Source: Borreliella japonica (GTDB taxonomy: Bacteria > Spirochaetota > Spirochaetia > Borreliales > Borreliaceae). From it: 64,000 nt of DNA. A program made the translations under genes and the position numbers. Positions 18,167 to 30,262 of this stretch are shown here, piece after piece. Every line of letters begins with the position of its first letter. Position 1 is the stretch's first letter. Under the pieces are notes generated by a model. That model saw only the letters and a program-made list of their open reading frames with translations. It did not search any database and had not been told where the DNA came from. Location: NCBI RefSeq assembly GCF_900099615.1, contig NZ_FMTE01000003.1:62001-126000 (forward strand), written 5' to 3'.

Positions 18167-18817
18167 ATGATAAAAACAATTCTTCTGTTGGTTTTATATC
18201 CTGTTGCTGTGTTTGCTCAAGTATCTGCAAATCAATATTTTGAAGGAATTTATGCTAAATATCAAAATATAGAGGATATGCAAGCAACAATTAATTTTAC
18301 TTTAAAAGGATTAAAGCAAACAGGTGTTTTGCTTTATAAGTTTCCAGATAAGTTTATTATTAGTTTAGATTCAAATAATCAAGTTTTTGTAAGTGATGGT
18401 GAATTTTTGACTGTTTATGTTCCATCCCTTGGGACTTCGTTTAATCAGCAATTAGTAAAAGGTAGCAGTGGGGGAGGTCTTATGAAAGTTTTAAATAGTG
18501 AGTATAGCGTGTCTTATACTAATTCTCCAAATCTAGAAGCTCTCGATTCATCTGATTCTGGAAAATATATTAAATTAACCTTTTCTAGAAAGCTTTACAA
18601 GGGGGCCGCTACTATTAATTCTTTTATTATTGCTTTTACCCCGGATGGAATAATCAGAAGAATTACTGCTTATCCTACTAGTGGTGGGCGTGAAATAGTT
18701 ATTGATTTGACTACTGTGAAGTTTAATGTTGGAATTCTTGATAGCAAATTTAAGTACGATCCTCCAAAATCTTCAAATAAGGTAGATAATTTTTTATATG
18801 ATATTAAAAAAAATTAA
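18167..18817 (+). CDS. lolA: Outer-membrane lipoprotein carrier LolA
   Basis: A 216-residue periplasmic chaperone that carries mature lipoproteins from the LolCDE exporter across the periplasm. The signal peptide (residues 1 to about 16) ends VFA before Q. The rest has the LolA beta-barrel pattern: NIEDMQATINFTL, GVLLYKFPDKFIISLDS and VFVSDGEFLTVYVPSL. I chose the ATG at 18167; an ATG 16 codons earlier would bury the signal peptide. No LolB is seen, as expected for spirochaetes. I recall the B31 homologue as BB0346. The RodZ-like gene follows 11 bases later. Confidence 0.87.
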   Translation: MIKTILLLVLYPVAVFAQVSANQYFEGIYAKYQNIEDMQATINFTLKGLKQTGVLLYKFPDKFIISLDSNNQVFVSDGEFLTVYVPSLGTSFNQQLVKGSSGGGLMKVLNSEYSVSYTNSPNLEALDSSDSGKYIKLTFSRKLYKGAATINSFIIAFTPDGIIRRITAYPTSGGREIVIDLTTVKFNVGILDSKFKYDPPKSSNKVDNFLYDIKKN

Positions 18818-18828
18818 GGTTTAAATCT

Positions 18829-20028
18829 ATGGAAGAAAATGATTTTATTAAATTTGGGAGTTATTTGAGAAAAATTAGAAATAGTAAAAATTTGACCCTT
18901 GAAATGGTGGCTGATGATATTAGAATTTCTATTAAGTATCTTAAAGCTCTTGAAGATTCTAATATTGAAATTTTTCCAAATGAAGTTTTGGCTGTTGGAT
19001 TTTTAAGAACTTATAGCGAATATTTAGATATTGATTCTAGATTGATGTCAACTCTTTTTAAGGATTATAAAAATAGACTTAATAATAGTTATATTGGGAT
19101 TAGATCTGAAGATAAAATTTCAAATTCAGGCTTTTTAAGCGATAATAAAGCTTTGAACAAAAAATTATTTTTTTTTAATTTAGAGTCTTTAAATATGTCG
19201 AAAATCCTGTTAGGAATTGTTGGTGTTATTTTGCTATTATTTGTGATTTTTGCTTTTAGAGAATTTGAATTTTTTTTTAAAAAATTTTTTAAGCTTAGTC
19301 AAGATGAGAAGATAATTTCAAATACTCATGAAGTGATTTTTGATAAAAAAAATTTTTGGAATGTTTCTCTTAAAGAGGGGGATTTTTTATCTTTAATGCA
19401 TGGTGATAATATTGCAAAATATAGAGCATCGTTTGTTAGTGATGACTTGATTATTGTTAATGAGTCTAAAAAAAGTGAAAATATTTTTAATTTAGGAGAG
19501 TTTAAAGAGATAAATCTTGATGATAATATGAGAGTCAAAATTATTTATGAGAATTATTATTATGATAAGTCTAAAATAGCTCATGTAAGTTTAGAATCTT
19601 TTGATTTAAACGTTAAATATGTATCTGAAACTAATATTGACAATAGATTTGATATTTTAAATTGGCAGTTTGATGTTAAGGGAACTGAAAAATTATTAAG
19701 TAGCGATTATCTTACCTTATATTCTTCTCAGAAACTTTCAAATGTTGATTTAAAAATCGATTTTTTAAATGATACATTTTTTAGATATGCCGATGAAAGC
19801 AATCTTCATGGTAAATCTTTTTTAGCATCCAAAGGTATTCCTGTTAATTTAGCTTTTGAAAAATCTTTAATACTGTTTTTTTCAAGACTTTCTGATGTTA
19901 ATATTGTTCTTAATGACAGAGATATTACTCCTTTTTTAAAAGAGCAGGGAAAAGAAATTTTTGCTGTTCAATTCTTCTGGGTAAAGACACCTTCAGGGTT
20001 TGATCTTAAGGTTTCTGAAGTTTATTAG
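18829..20028 (+). CDS. RodZ-like helix-turn-helix membrane protein
   Basis: A 399-residue protein with an N-terminal Cro/CI-type helix-turn-helix of the RodZ kind (residues ~5-75; YLRKIRNSKNLTLEMVADDI and ALEDSNIEIFPNEVLAVGF). A single membrane segment follows (~125-142), then an external domain of about 250 residues ending in a beta-rich part. That layout is RodZ's: in other bacteria RodZ links the MreB cytoskeleton to wall synthesis. The C-terminal domain is divergent. It sits between lolA and the helicase gene with gaps of 11 and 2 bases. Family assignment is good for the N-terminal half; a shape-related role is inference. Confidence 0.75.
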   Translation: MEENDFIKFGSYLRKIRNSKNLTLEMVADDIRISIKYLKALEDSNIEIFPNEVLAVGFLRTYSEYLDIDSRLMSTLFKDYKNRLNNSYIGIRSEDKISNSGFLSDNKALNKKLFFFNLESLNMSKILLGIVGVILLLFVIFAFREFEFFFKKFFKLSQDEKIISNTHEVIFDKKNFWNVSLKEGDFLSLMHGDNIAKYRASFVSDDLIIVNESKKSENIFNLGEFKEINLDDNMRVKIIYENYYYDKSKIAHVSLESFDLNVKYVSETNIDNRFDILNWQFDVKGTEKLLSSDYLTLYSSQKLSNVDLKIDFLNDTFFRYADESNLHGKSFLASKGIPVNLAFEKSLILFFSRLSDVNIVLNDRDITPFLKEQGKEIFAVQFFWVKTPSGFDLKVSEVY

Positions 20029-20030
20029 CA

Positions 20031-22127
20031 ATGGATAAGATAAAAAATTTTTTTTCTAGCTTAAATGTTTTTCAAAAGAAAATTGTTCTTAGTGAAAGTA
20101 AAAATCCAATTCTTGTTTTAGCAGGGCCTGGAAGTGGTAAAACAAGGGTTATAATTGCAAAAATTGTGTATTTAATCAAACATATGAATATAAATCCTAA
20201 TGAAATTCTGGCTTTAACTTTTACCAATAAGGCTGCAAATGAAATGAATGACAGAATAAATGATCTTTTAAAATTTGACAAGAAACTTCATATTCAGACT
20301 TTTCATTCTTTTGGGGCTTGGCTTTTGAGAGTTTACTATAAGGATTTTGATAAAAATTATGATTCAAATTTTACAATTTGGGATACTAATGATGTTGTTA
20401 GGTTTGTCAAACAAATTGATCTTGCTTCAAATCTTGAAATGGCAAGGCATATTGCAACTTTGATTTTAAAAGACAAAGAAAATTTTTTCTTGGAAAAATT
20501 TATTGAATTTACAGAAAAGAAATATGAGTATATGAAAATTTATGAGGAAGAGAAAGCTAAGAATAATGCTTTTGATTTCTCAGATCTTATTATTAAGCCT
20601 ATTTTAATGTTGAGGCATTCTAAATCTCTAAAAGAATCTGTTCAATCTAAATTTAAAGTTATTTTTGTAGATGAGTATCAAGATACAAATTATTCACAAT
20701 TTTTATTTTTGAAAGAACTTTATTTGGATGGTATGTATTTTATGGTTGTAGGAGATGAAGATCAGTCAATATATTCTTTCAGAGGAGCTAGAATTGAAAA
20801 TATTCTTGAATTTGAAAAAACTTTCAGCAATGTTGTTAAATTTTATTTAGTGCAAAACTATCGTTCGAATTCAAATATAGTGGGTATTGCAAATGGGGTT
20901 ATCTCAAAAAATAAAAATAGGTATGAGAAGAAAATAACGACTCAAAATACTTCTGATAAGAGAATGAAGTTTTTAGTTTTTCAAAGCACATCAGATGAAG
21001 CTGAATATTTTTCTAATTTGTTTGTTACTAATGATATTGAAACAGCAATACTTTATAGATTTAATTCTCAATCTTTTCCTTTTGAGACATCCTTTTTAAG
21101 GAAAAATATCCCATACAAGATTTTAGGAGCAATTAAATTTTATGAGAGAGAGGAAATAAAAGATATTATTTGTTTGCTTAGACTTTTTATAAACAAGAAA
21201 GATAAAATATCTTTTTTGAGAATGATAAACAAGCCTTCTAGAGGAATTGGAAAAACTGCTCTAGATAAAATAATTAGTGCTTTAAATGATGGTGATGTTA
21301 ATTTTAATTTGTTTTGCGCAAGTAAAAAGGCTTTGAATTTGCTTAAAAATAGAGCCAAAGAGTCTCTTTTTGTGTTTTTAAATGCTTATGATGAGCTGGG
21401 TAAAAAACTTTTTGAAAATAATTATATTAATTTATCTGCTTTTATTGAGGATGTTGTAATTAAATTTGGTCTTTTAGATTATTATAAAAAATTTGATAAG
21501 GACGAAAAATTAAGAAATATTGATGAACTTATTAATAGCGGAATTGAATATTCAGGTACATTTGAAGGCCTTGCTATATTTTTAGAAAATTCTTCACTTT
21601 CCCCTTTGATTTCTGGAGATTTTAAGTCCAGTATACTTTTGTCTTCGATTCATGGTGTTAAAGGACTTGAATTTGATAGAGTTGTGATTTCAGGACTTGA
21701 GAAAGGTCTTTTGCCAGCTGAAATTGAAGAATTAACAGAAGATAGACTTGAGGAGGAGAGAAGACTTTTTTATGTTGCAATTACAAGGGCTAAATCAGAG
21801 CTTATTGTTACCTTAAATTTGAAGCGAGCTTTTAGAGGTTCTTTTAGAAGTACTGCGCTTTCTGTTTTTTTCCAAGACATTGACAAAAATTCTTATGATA
21901 TTATCTTTATTCCTGAGTATTTGAAAGAAAATTTTAATAATTTTTTTATTGATAATAAAAGGGATATTAGATTTAATATTGGGGACTATATAATTTATAA
22001 TGGAGAAAGGGGAATGATTGTCGATAGTTGGCATCAAGGCAGCTCTCAGTTTGTTAAGATTAGTTTGAGAAATGGTAAGAAGGCTATTTTGAGTTCTGAG
22101 TATATTAAAAAAATTATTAAAGTTTAG
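20031..22127 (+). CDS. pcrA: UvrD/PcrA superfamily 1A DNA helicase
   Basis: A 698-residue ATP-dependent 3'-5' helicase. Motifs appear in order: AGPGSGKTRVI (Walker A), LTFTNKAANEM (Ia), FVDEYQDTNYSQF (II), VVGDEDQSIYSFRGA (III), QNYRSN (IV), SSIHGVKGLEFDRVVI (V) and EERRLFYVAITRAK (VI). It acts in nucleotide-excision repair and in clearing blocked replication or transcription. The last ~50 residues (from FNIGDYIIYNGERGMIV) look like the small Tudor-like domain that in PcrA contacts RNA polymerase. Two bases separate it from the RodZ-like gene; gatC follows after 9 bases. Confidence 0.95.
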   Translation: MDKIKNFFSSLNVFQKKIVLSESKNPILVLAGPGSGKTRVIIAKIVYLIKHMNINPNEILALTFTNKAANEMNDRINDLLKFDKKLHIQTFHSFGAWLLRVYYKDFDKNYDSNFTIWDTNDVVRFVKQIDLASNLEMARHIATLILKDKENFFLEKFIEFTEKKYEYMKIYEEEKAKNNAFDFSDLIIKPILMLRHSKSLKESVQSKFKVIFVDEYQDTNYSQFLFLKELYLDGMYFMVVGDEDQSIYSFRGARIENILEFEKTFSNVVKFYLVQNYRSNSNIVGIANGVISKNKNRYEKKITTQNTSDKRMKFLVFQSTSDEAEYFSNLFVTNDIETAILYRFNSQSFPFETSFLRKNIPYKILGAIKFYEREEIKDIICLLRLFINKKDKISFLRMINKPSRGIGKTALDKIISALNDGDVNFNLFCASKKALNLLKNRAKESLFVFLNAYDELGKKLFENNYINLSAFIEDVVIKFGLLDYYKKFDKDEKLRNIDELINSGIEYSGTFEGLAIFLENSSLSPLISGDFKSSILLSSIHGVKGLEFDRVVISGLEKGLLPAEIEELTEDRLEEERRLFYVAITRAKSELIVTLNLKRAFRGSFRSTALSVFFQDIDKNSYDIIFIPEYLKENFNNFFIDNKRDIRFNIGDYIIYNGERGMIVDSWHQGSSQFVKISLRNGKKAILSSEYIKKIIKV

Positions 22128-22136
22128 AGGTTTATT

Positions 22137-22412
22137 TTGAAAGATATACATTTAGAAAATAGTTTAAAATTAAGCTTAGTGATACTCAGCAGAGAAAGTG
22201 AAGATAAATTTATTTCAAAATTTGAGAAGGTTATTAAATTGGTTAACGAAATCTCAAGTTTTGATGTTCAAGTTAGTTTTGATGCTAATAAGAAAAAGAT
22301 TTCTGCATTGCGTGAAGATAAAGTAAGAGTTTCTCTTTCTATTGAATCGATTAAAAAGCTTAGTAATTCGTTTTTAGATGGATATTTTGCATCTCCTAAA
22401 ATATTAGGATAA
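22137..22412 (+). CDS. gatC: Asp/Glu-tRNA amidotransferase subunit C
   Basis: A 91-residue small subunit of the GatCAB amidotransferase. It starts with TTG after AGAGG (22126-22130). KLSLVILSRESEDKF and the central stretch around the FEKVIKLVNEIS helix fit GatC, which wraps around and stabilises GatA. The sequence is diverged and recognition leans on its place directly before gatA (10 bases apart) and on its length. GatCAB makes Gln-tRNA(Gln), and possibly Asn-tRNA(Asn), by transamidation. Confidence 0.85.
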   Translation: MKDIHLENSLKLSLVILSRESEDKFISKFEKVIKLVNEISSFDVQVSFDANKKKISALREDKVRVSLSIESIKKLSNSFLDGYFASPKILG

Positions 22413-22422
22413 GGATAAGGCC

Positions 22423-23868
22423 TTGGACTTAAACAATTTAACTTTAACCAAAATTCAAGAATTAGTATTAACCAAAAAATGTAAAATTTATGACATTTTA
22501 CTTGCTTATAGAAATAATTATGAATCAAATAAGGATATTAATGGATATATTGAATTTTTTGATGATTCTTTAGAGATTGCAAAAAAGTATGACGATTGTT
22601 TAAAAAATTTTGAATTAGAAGATTTGCCTTTAATTGGAATGCTTATTGCCGTTAAAGATAATATTTCAATTCAAGATAAATCTTTAACTTGTGCTTCTGA
22701 AATTTTAAAAGGCTATATTTCTCCTTATGATGCAACCGTGATCAAGAGGCTTAAGGATAAAGGAGCAATTCTAATTGGTAGAACCAATATGGATGAATTT
22801 GCTATGGGTTCTACCTGTGAATTTTCTTATTATGGTCCAACTTTAAATCCAATAAATAGAAAATATGTTATAGGTGGCAGTTCCGGGGGATCCGCAGCTG
22901 TAGTTGCATCTTTTCAAGCACCTTTTTCGCTTGGTAGTGATACTGGAGGCTCTGTTAGGCTTCCTGCATCTTTTTCAGGAATTTTGGGCTTCAAACCTTC
23001 TTATGGAGGCCTTTCTCGATATGGGCTTGCATCTTATGCTTCGTCTTTTGATCAAATAGGATTTTTTTCTCATTCTATTGAAGATATTGCTTTGATTTTA
23101 AAGCATACTTGTGGAGCTGATAAAATGGATTCTACTAGTGTAGACATTCTTGATGATTTTTATCCTTTAAAAATTGAGTCGTTGCAAGGTAAAAATTTAG
23201 CTGTGATTAAAGAACTCAGTGAAGATCTAATGGACAAAGATGTTGCAAGTGGTTTTTCCAAATTTAAATTTGATCTTTTGTCAAAAGGTATTAATATAAA
23301 AGAAGTTTCAATAGAAGAGATTAATTTTATCTTATCAATTTATTATACAATTTCTCCTGTTGAAGCATCCTCTAATCTTGCTCGTTATACCGGACTTTGT
23401 TATGGTAAGAGAATATCAGAAAATTTGAGTCTTAATGATTTTTATTTTAAGCATAGGAGTGATTTCTTGTCAGAAGAAGTTAAAAGGCGTATTGTTCTTG
23501 GAAATTATTTATTGTCAGAAGGTTATGATGCCAAATATTATTCAAAAGCTTGTGAAATTCTTCAAAATTTAATTATTCCCAAATTTAACAAGCTTTTTGA
23601 AAATTTCGATTTTATTATTACTCCAACAAGCTTTGTTAAACCTTTTAAAGTTGGTTTGGATTTTGATGATCCTGTTAAAATGTATTGTTCAGATATTTGT
23701 ACGGTGATTGCAAATCTTATTGGAGCTCCTGCTATTTCGCTTCCGTATTTTAAGGATAAAGAAGGACTATCGATTGGAATGCAAATTATCGGGCGCAGCA
23801 AGAAGGATTTTGAACTTTTAAGTTTTTCGAAAAATGTGATTAGGGAATTAGGATTGAATGGAATATAA
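22423..23868 (+). CDS. gatA: Asp/Glu-tRNA amidotransferase subunit A
   Basis: A 481-residue amidase-signature enzyme that releases ammonia from glutamine or asparagine and passes it to GatB. The Ser-cisSer-Lys triad is visible: Lys in IAVKDNISI (~80), the Ser-rich loop IGGSSGGSAAVVA (~155) and the nucleophile Ser in SDTGGSVRLPASF (~175). It starts with TTG after AAGGATAAGG. It overlaps gatB by 11 bases, so translation is probably coupled and the subunits are made in step. Confidence 0.97.
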   Translation: MDLNNLTLTKIQELVLTKKCKIYDILLAYRNNYESNKDINGYIEFFDDSLEIAKKYDDCLKNFELEDLPLIGMLIAVKDNISIQDKSLTCASEILKGYISPYDATVIKRLKDKGAILIGRTNMDEFAMGSTCEFSYYGPTLNPINRKYVIGGSSGGSAAVVASFQAPFSLGSDTGGSVRLPASFSGILGFKPSYGGLSRYGLASYASSFDQIGFFSHSIEDIALILKHTCGADKMDSTSVDILDDFYPLKIESLQGKNLAVIKELSEDLMDKDVASGFSKFKFDLLSKGINIKEVSIEEINFILSIYYTISPVEASSNLARYTGLCYGKRISENLSLNDFYFKHRSDFLSEEVKRRIVLGNYLLSEGYDAKYYSKACEILQNLIIPKFNKLFENFDFIITPTSFVKPFKVGLDFDDPVKMYCSDICTVIANLIGAPAISLPYFKDKEGLSIGMQIIGRSKKDFELLSFSKNVIRELGLNGI

Positions 23869-25315
23869 ATTAGTTATTGGATTAGAAATTCACATTCAGC
23901 TGGGTTTAAGAACAAAGGCTTTTTGTGGGTGTAAGAATGATTTTGGAGGAGTTCCCAACTCCCGTGTTTGTCCAATTTGTCTTGGGTTGCCTGGTTCATT
24001 GCCAAGTGTGAATGCAGAGCTTATTAACAGTGCAATTTTGGCAGGGCATGCCACAAATTCAAAGATTAGACATGTTGTTAAATTTGATAGAAAACATTAT
24101 TATTATCCAGATTTGCCAAAAGGATATCAAATCTCGCAAAATGATAAGCCGATTTGTGAGGGCGGAAGTTTATTGATCGAAACCTCTTCAGGGGTCAAAA
24201 AGATTAACATTATTAGAATTCATATGGAAGAAGATTCGGGTAAGAGTCTACATTTGTCTGATAGTGAAAATCAGAGCTATATTGATTTTAATCGTTCGGG
24301 TGCTCCTTTGCTTGAGATTGTTTCTGCTCCAGATATTAGCAGTGGGGATGAAGCAGTTGCTTTTTTAAGTTCTTTAAGAGAAATTTTTAGGTATCTTGAT
24401 TTGTCGGAATGCAATATGGAGAATGGTTCTTTTAGATGTGATGTAAATGTCAATTTAATTGTCAAAGAGAATAACGTTGAGTATAAAACTCCCATAGCTG
24501 AAATAAAAAATTTAAACTCTTTTAAATCTATTAAAGTTGCCATTGAATATGAAGAATTAAGGCAGCAAGAGGAGTGGGTTCAATTTAGAAAAACCCTTGA
24601 TAGTTGTGGCAAGCACACTAGAGGATTTGATGATAAGAGTGGAATGACAGTAATTCAAAGGGATAAGGAGACAGTATCTGATTATCGCTATTTTCAAGAA
24701 CCCGACTTGCCTTTAATAGAGATTGATGATTTTTATATTGATAATATTAAAAATTTAAAGTTAATTGAACTTCCATTTGATGCAAGAGTTAGGCTTAAAG
24801 ATCAATATGGACTAAGCGATTTTGATGTTATTACTTTAACATCAGATAAACACTTGCTTAGATATTTTGAAGAGGCTGTTATTAATGCAAGTGATCCTAA
24901 GAAAGTGGCCAATTGGATATTATCTGAAGTTTTAAATGTTCTTAATGAAAAAGGAATTAGTGTTCTTGAATTTAATTTGATTCCAAGCTACATTACAGAG
25001 CTTGTTGAGTTTATTATTGCTGGTAAAATAAGTGGTAAAATGGCAAAAAAGGTGTTTTCAGAGATGATGACCAGAAAAGTTAGTGCTTCTGTTATTATAA
25101 GTGAAAATCAATTAGAGCAAATAAGCGACAAGCTTGTTATTAATCAGATTGTGCTTGAAGTTTTAAATGAAAATCCTAAATCAATTGAACTTTACAAAAA
25201 GGGTAAAGATCATGCTATCAAATTTATGATGGGGCAAGTAATGAAAAAATCTTCAGGAAAGATTAATCCTATACTTGCAAATGAAATTCTTTTACAAAGT
25301 TTGTCAAATGTATGA
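23858..25315 (+). CDS. gatB: Asp/Glu-tRNA amidotransferase subunit B
   Basis: A 485-residue subunit that binds and phosphorylates the misacylated tRNA carboxylate and completes the amidation. The N-terminal cradle is typical: GLEIHIQLGLRTKAFCGC, VCPICLGLPGSLPSVN, KFDRKHYYYPDLPKGYQIS and RSGAPLLEIVS. SDYRYFQEPDLPL and a C-terminal YqeY-like tail complete it. Only three of the four usual zinc-site cysteines of the C-x-C...C-x-x-C set need checking, since CGC and CPIC are both present. Overlaps with gatA (11 bases) and the following gene (8 bases) point to one operon. Confidence 0.97.
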   Translation: MEYKLVIGLEIHIQLGLRTKAFCGCKNDFGGVPNSRVCPICLGLPGSLPSVNAELINSAILAGHATNSKIRHVVKFDRKHYYYPDLPKGYQISQNDKPICEGGSLLIETSSGVKKINIIRIHMEEDSGKSLHLSDSENQSYIDFNRSGAPLLEIVSAPDISSGDEAVAFLSSLREIFRYLDLSECNMENGSFRCDVNVNLIVKENNVEYKTPIAEIKNLNSFKSIKVAIEYEELRQQEEWVQFRKTLDSCGKHTRGFDDKSGMTVIQRDKETVSDYRYFQEPDLPLIEIDDFYIDNIKNLKLIELPFDARVRLKDQYGLSDFDVITLTSDKHLLRYFEEAVINASDPKKVANWILSEVLNVLNEKGISVLEFNLIPSYITELVEFIIAGKISGKMAKKVFSEMMTRKVSASVIISENQLEQISDKLVINQIVLEVLNENPKSIELYKKGKDHAIKFMMGQVMKKSSGKINPILANEILLQSLSNV

Positions 25316-26117
25316 TTTGTCCTTAATAGACAATTTGCCGGTGATTAAAAGGGCAAGATTTTTTTATCTTTACGATATTCATGGCAAGAGATATTTGGAT
25401 TTATATTTAAATGGTGGAAAAAATTTTTTAGGCTATAGGATTCAAGGGTTAAATCGCCTTTTTAAGCAAACTATGTCAAGGGGTTTGATATCCCCTTATC
25501 CTTCTGTTTTTAAAAATCAGTTTACCAACTTAGTATTTACTTTTTTTAAAGAGGCTGGATCTGTTTATATTTTCAAACTAGAAGAAGATGCAAAAGAATT
25601 TTTATTATCTTTAACTGGTAAAGATAAAGTTTTTATGCCTTGGGAAAAAGAAGAAGGAATATATGAGTTTAAAATAGGATTTAGAAACATCAAATATCCT
25701 ATGATTTTTAATATTCCTTTGCCCGATTATATGTCCGTTAGTATTGTTGTTCTAGATAATCTTTCCAGAAAAATAGAATTTAAGGATAATTTTGATGCTG
25801 TAACTTTATCTTTGGCTAGACATACATTAAGCAAACTTTTATTTTATAGGAAAAATCTTAATGTTGATTTTAATTCTTTTGCTACTCCCTTATTTAGAGT
25901 GACTGATAGATATATGTTTCCCCTTTATAATGCTTCTTATCATGCTGAAATTTTTAATGAATTTCTCAAATATGGGTATTTAATTAGTCCAAATTTTAAT
26001 ACTCCATCTATTGCTCCTTTGAAGTTTTCTAAAGGGGATCTGGATAATTTTAAAAAAATTTGTTTTGCTCTTAAGAATAAGTTTATTGATGGGCTTGACA
26101 GTGATCCTTGCAAATAA
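25308..26117 (+). CDS. Truncated class III aminotransferase-like protein
   Basis: A 269-residue protein. The N-terminus (FFYLYDIHGKRYLDLYLNGGKNFLGY) resembles the start of class III pyridoxal-phosphate aminotransferases such as glutamate-1-semialdehyde mutase. The C-terminus (YGYLISPNFNTPSIAPL, then a closing helix) resembles their small domain. About 150 residues of the large domain, including the lysine that binds the cofactor, appear to be missing, so catalysis is unlikely. I chose the ATG at 25308, which overlaps the gatB stop by 8 bases; an ATG at 25275 would overlap more for no gain. Function unknown. Confidence 0.6.
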   Translation: MYDLSLIDNLPVIKRARFFYLYDIHGKRYLDLYLNGGKNFLGYRIQGLNRLFKQTMSRGLISPYPSVFKNQFTNLVFTFFKEAGSVYIFKLEEDAKEFLLSLTGKDKVFMPWEKEEGIYEFKIGFRNIKYPMIFNIPLPDYMSVSIVVLDNLSRKIEFKDNFDAVTLSLARHTLSKLLFYRKNLNVDFNSFATPLFRVTDRYMFPLYNASYHAEIFNEFLKYGYLISPNFNTPSIAPLKFSKGDLDNFKKICFALKNKFIDGLDSDPCK

Positions 26118-26169
26118 TACAATGAATAAGATTTATGCATAAAATTATATGTAAGGGTAATGTGCTATT

Positions 26170-26634
26170 ATGAATAGAATAACTAATAATGTTACGATTT
26201 GGATCAAGCCAAAGACTGTTGAGAAAAAATGGTATGTAATTGATGCAGCAGATAGAATTTTAGGTAAAGTTGCTGTGGATGTTGTTAGGATTTTAAGAGG
26301 CAAGCATAAGGCTTATTATACTCCCCATCAAGATTTAGGTGACAATGTTATTATTATTAATGCCGCTAAGGTTAGACTTACGGGAAAGAAATATCAACAA
26401 AAGCTTTATTATAGACACTCGAGATATCCGGGAGGTCTTTATTCTGACACTTTTAGAACATTGTCAGAGAGAAAACCTTGCGCACCTCTTGAGATTGCTA
26501 TTAAGGGTATGTTGCCAAAAGGGCCTTTAGGGCGCGATCTTTTTAGAAATTTAAAAGTATTTTCTGGTTCAGAGCATACTCTTAAAGCTCAAAATCCTGT
26601 AAAATTGGAATCTAATTCAAGAGAGGTAAAATGA
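26170..26634 (+). CDS. rplM: 50S ribosomal protein L13
   Basis: A 154-residue protein with L13 signatures [37 protein letters not shown] and [18 protein letters not shown]. It is an early assembly protein of the 50S subunit. About a dozen residues before WYVID are an extension relative to compact L13 versions. AAGGG lies about 13 bases upstream of the ATG. It overlaps rpsI by 4 bases (ATGA), the conserved rplM-rpsI pair. Confidence 0.98.
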   Translation: MNRITNNVTIWIKPKTVEKKWYVIDAADRILGKVAVDVVRILRGKHKAYYTPHQDLGDNVIIINAAKVRLTGKKYQQKLYYRHSRYPGGLYSDTFRTLSERKPCAPLEIAIKGMLPKGPLGRDLFRNLKVFSGSEHTLKAQNPVKLESNSREVK

Positions 26635-27041
26635 AAAAATCAAATTTTAGCAATGTTAATTTATCAATGGGAACTGGTAGGAGAAAATCTTCTGTTGCTA
26701 GAGTTTACATTAGAGAGGGTAGTGGCAATATAAAAGTAAATAATAGAGACCTTGACTCTTACATTCAACTTGAAAATTTAAGAACAATAGCACTATCGCC
26801 TTTAGTTTTGACAAATACGCTTGGAAAATATGATCTTTATATTAATGTTTATGGGGGAGGGATTTCAGGTCAATCGGGGGCAATAAGGCACGGTATTTCA
26901 AGGGCTCTTTTTGAACTTGATGAATCTAATAAGATGATTTTGAGATCTAATGGATTTTTAACAAGAGATTCAAGGAAAGTTGAACGTAAAAAATTTGGAA
27001 AGAAAAAAGCACGAAAAAGTTTTCAATTTTCCAAAAGATAA
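26631..27041 (+). CDS. rpsI: 30S ribosomal protein S9
   Basis: A 136-residue S9 with [39 protein letters not shown] and the basic C-terminal tail ending QFSKR, which reaches the P-site tRNA. Translation is coupled to rplM through an ATGA overlap. Transcription very probably stops at the hairpin at 27075-27120, which it shares with the convergent eno gene. Confidence 0.98.
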   Translation: MKKSNFSNVNLSMGTGRRKSSVARVYIREGSGNIKVNNRDLDSYIQLENLRTIALSPLVLTNTLGKYDLYINVYGGGISGQSGAIRHGISRALFELDESNKMILRSNGFLTRDSRKVERKKFGKKKARKSFQFSKR

Positions 27042-27074
27042 TTTTATTTTTTTTATAATTTTACATTTTTATTT

Positions 27075-29277
<2,203 letters not shown>

Positions 29278-29290
29278 GCTTTTAAATTGT

Positions 29291-30262
29291 TTATTTATTC
29301 ATCTCGTCAAAAAGGTATTGAGATACAAAGTGATCTTTTTCTACTTCTTCAAGTTTTGGGTGTACTTGGGTTGATAAGTGAATTTTTCTAATGTTTGCCA
29401 GAGTTTGTTCGTCTAGCTTTATATTTTTATTTTTTCTTTTTTCAGGGTTGATTTCGGGAATTGATGCTATTAGCATTTTAGTATATGGATGAATTGGGTT
29501 TGAAAATAGTGTTTCTCTGGGTGCAAGTTCTAGTATAACTCCAAGGTACATTACAGCGATTTTATCACTCATATATTTTACTACAGCAAGATCGTGAGAA
29601 ATGAACAAATAAGACAAATTGAATTCTTTTTGCAGTGTTTTTAGCAGATTTAAAATTTGAGCTCTGATTGATACATCAAGTGCAGAAACGGCTTCATCTA
29701 AAAGTAAAAGTTTAGGATTTAAAGCTAGTGCTCTAGCAATTCCTATTCTTTGTCTTTGACCCCCCGAAAATTCATGAGGATATCTAGCTAACATGCTTTT
29801 ATGTAACCCGACAATATCTGTTAGTTCGTTTACCCTTTGCTCTATTTCTTGTTTTGTTTTTGGAAGAATTTTGTTTTCATTATATATTTCTAGTGGTTCT
29901 GCTATTATTTCTTTTATTGTCATTCTCGGATCAAGTGAAGTATGGGGATCTTGGAATACCATTTGCATATCTTTTTTTGTTCTTAAGAGTTCTTTTTTTG
30001 AAAGTTTAGTTATGTTTTTTTCGTTAAAGTAAATATTTCCAGAAGTTGGTGTGTAAAGTTGCATTATTGAGCGAAGAGTAGTGGATTTTCCGCACCCAGA
30101 TTCTCCGACGAGTCCTAAAGTTTTATTTTTTTCAACTTCAAAGCTAACATTGTTTACTGCATTTACTTTTTGTTTGTTTTTCCAAAATAAAAAATCTTCT
30201 CCAGTTGTGAATGTTTGTATTAAGTTTTCTACTTTAAGAATTATTTCTTTTTTACTGCTCAT
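29291..30262 (-). CDS. oppF: Oligopeptide ABC transporter ATPase OppF
   Basis: A 323-residue cytosolic ATPase that powers peptide import with OppD on the OppBC channel. Walker A is GESGCGKSTTLRS (~53), the Q-loop is MVFQDPHTSLDPRMT, the signature is EFSGGQRQRIGIARAL, Walker B is LLLLDEAVSALD and the H-loop is FISHDLAVV. The C-terminal tail lacks the cysteine cluster (G-C-x-F-x-x-R-C) common in this family. It is the last gene of the opp cluster, with its start one base after the oppD stop. Confidence 0.95.
   Translation of the reverse strand: MSSKKEIILKVENLIQTFTTGEDFLFWKNKQKVNAVNNVSFEVEKNKTLGLVGESGCGKSTTLRSIMQLYTPTSGNIYFNEKNITKLSKKELLRTKKDMQMVFQDPHTSLDPRMTIKEIIAEPLEIYNENKILPKTKQEIEQRVNELTDIVGLHKSMLARYPHEFSGGQRQRIGIARALALNPKLLLLDEAVSALDVSIRAQILNLLKTLQKEFNLSYLFISHDLAVVKYMSDKIAVMYLGVILELAPRETLFSNPIHPYTKMLIASIPEINPEKRKNKNIKLDEQTLANIRKIHLSTQVHPKLEEVEKDHFVSQYLFDEMNK

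Noticed and set aside
23858..26117. Possible gatB fusion with the aminotransferase-like protein
   Set aside because: The frames differ and only overlap by 8 bases; a gatB stop codon is clear at 25313-25315.
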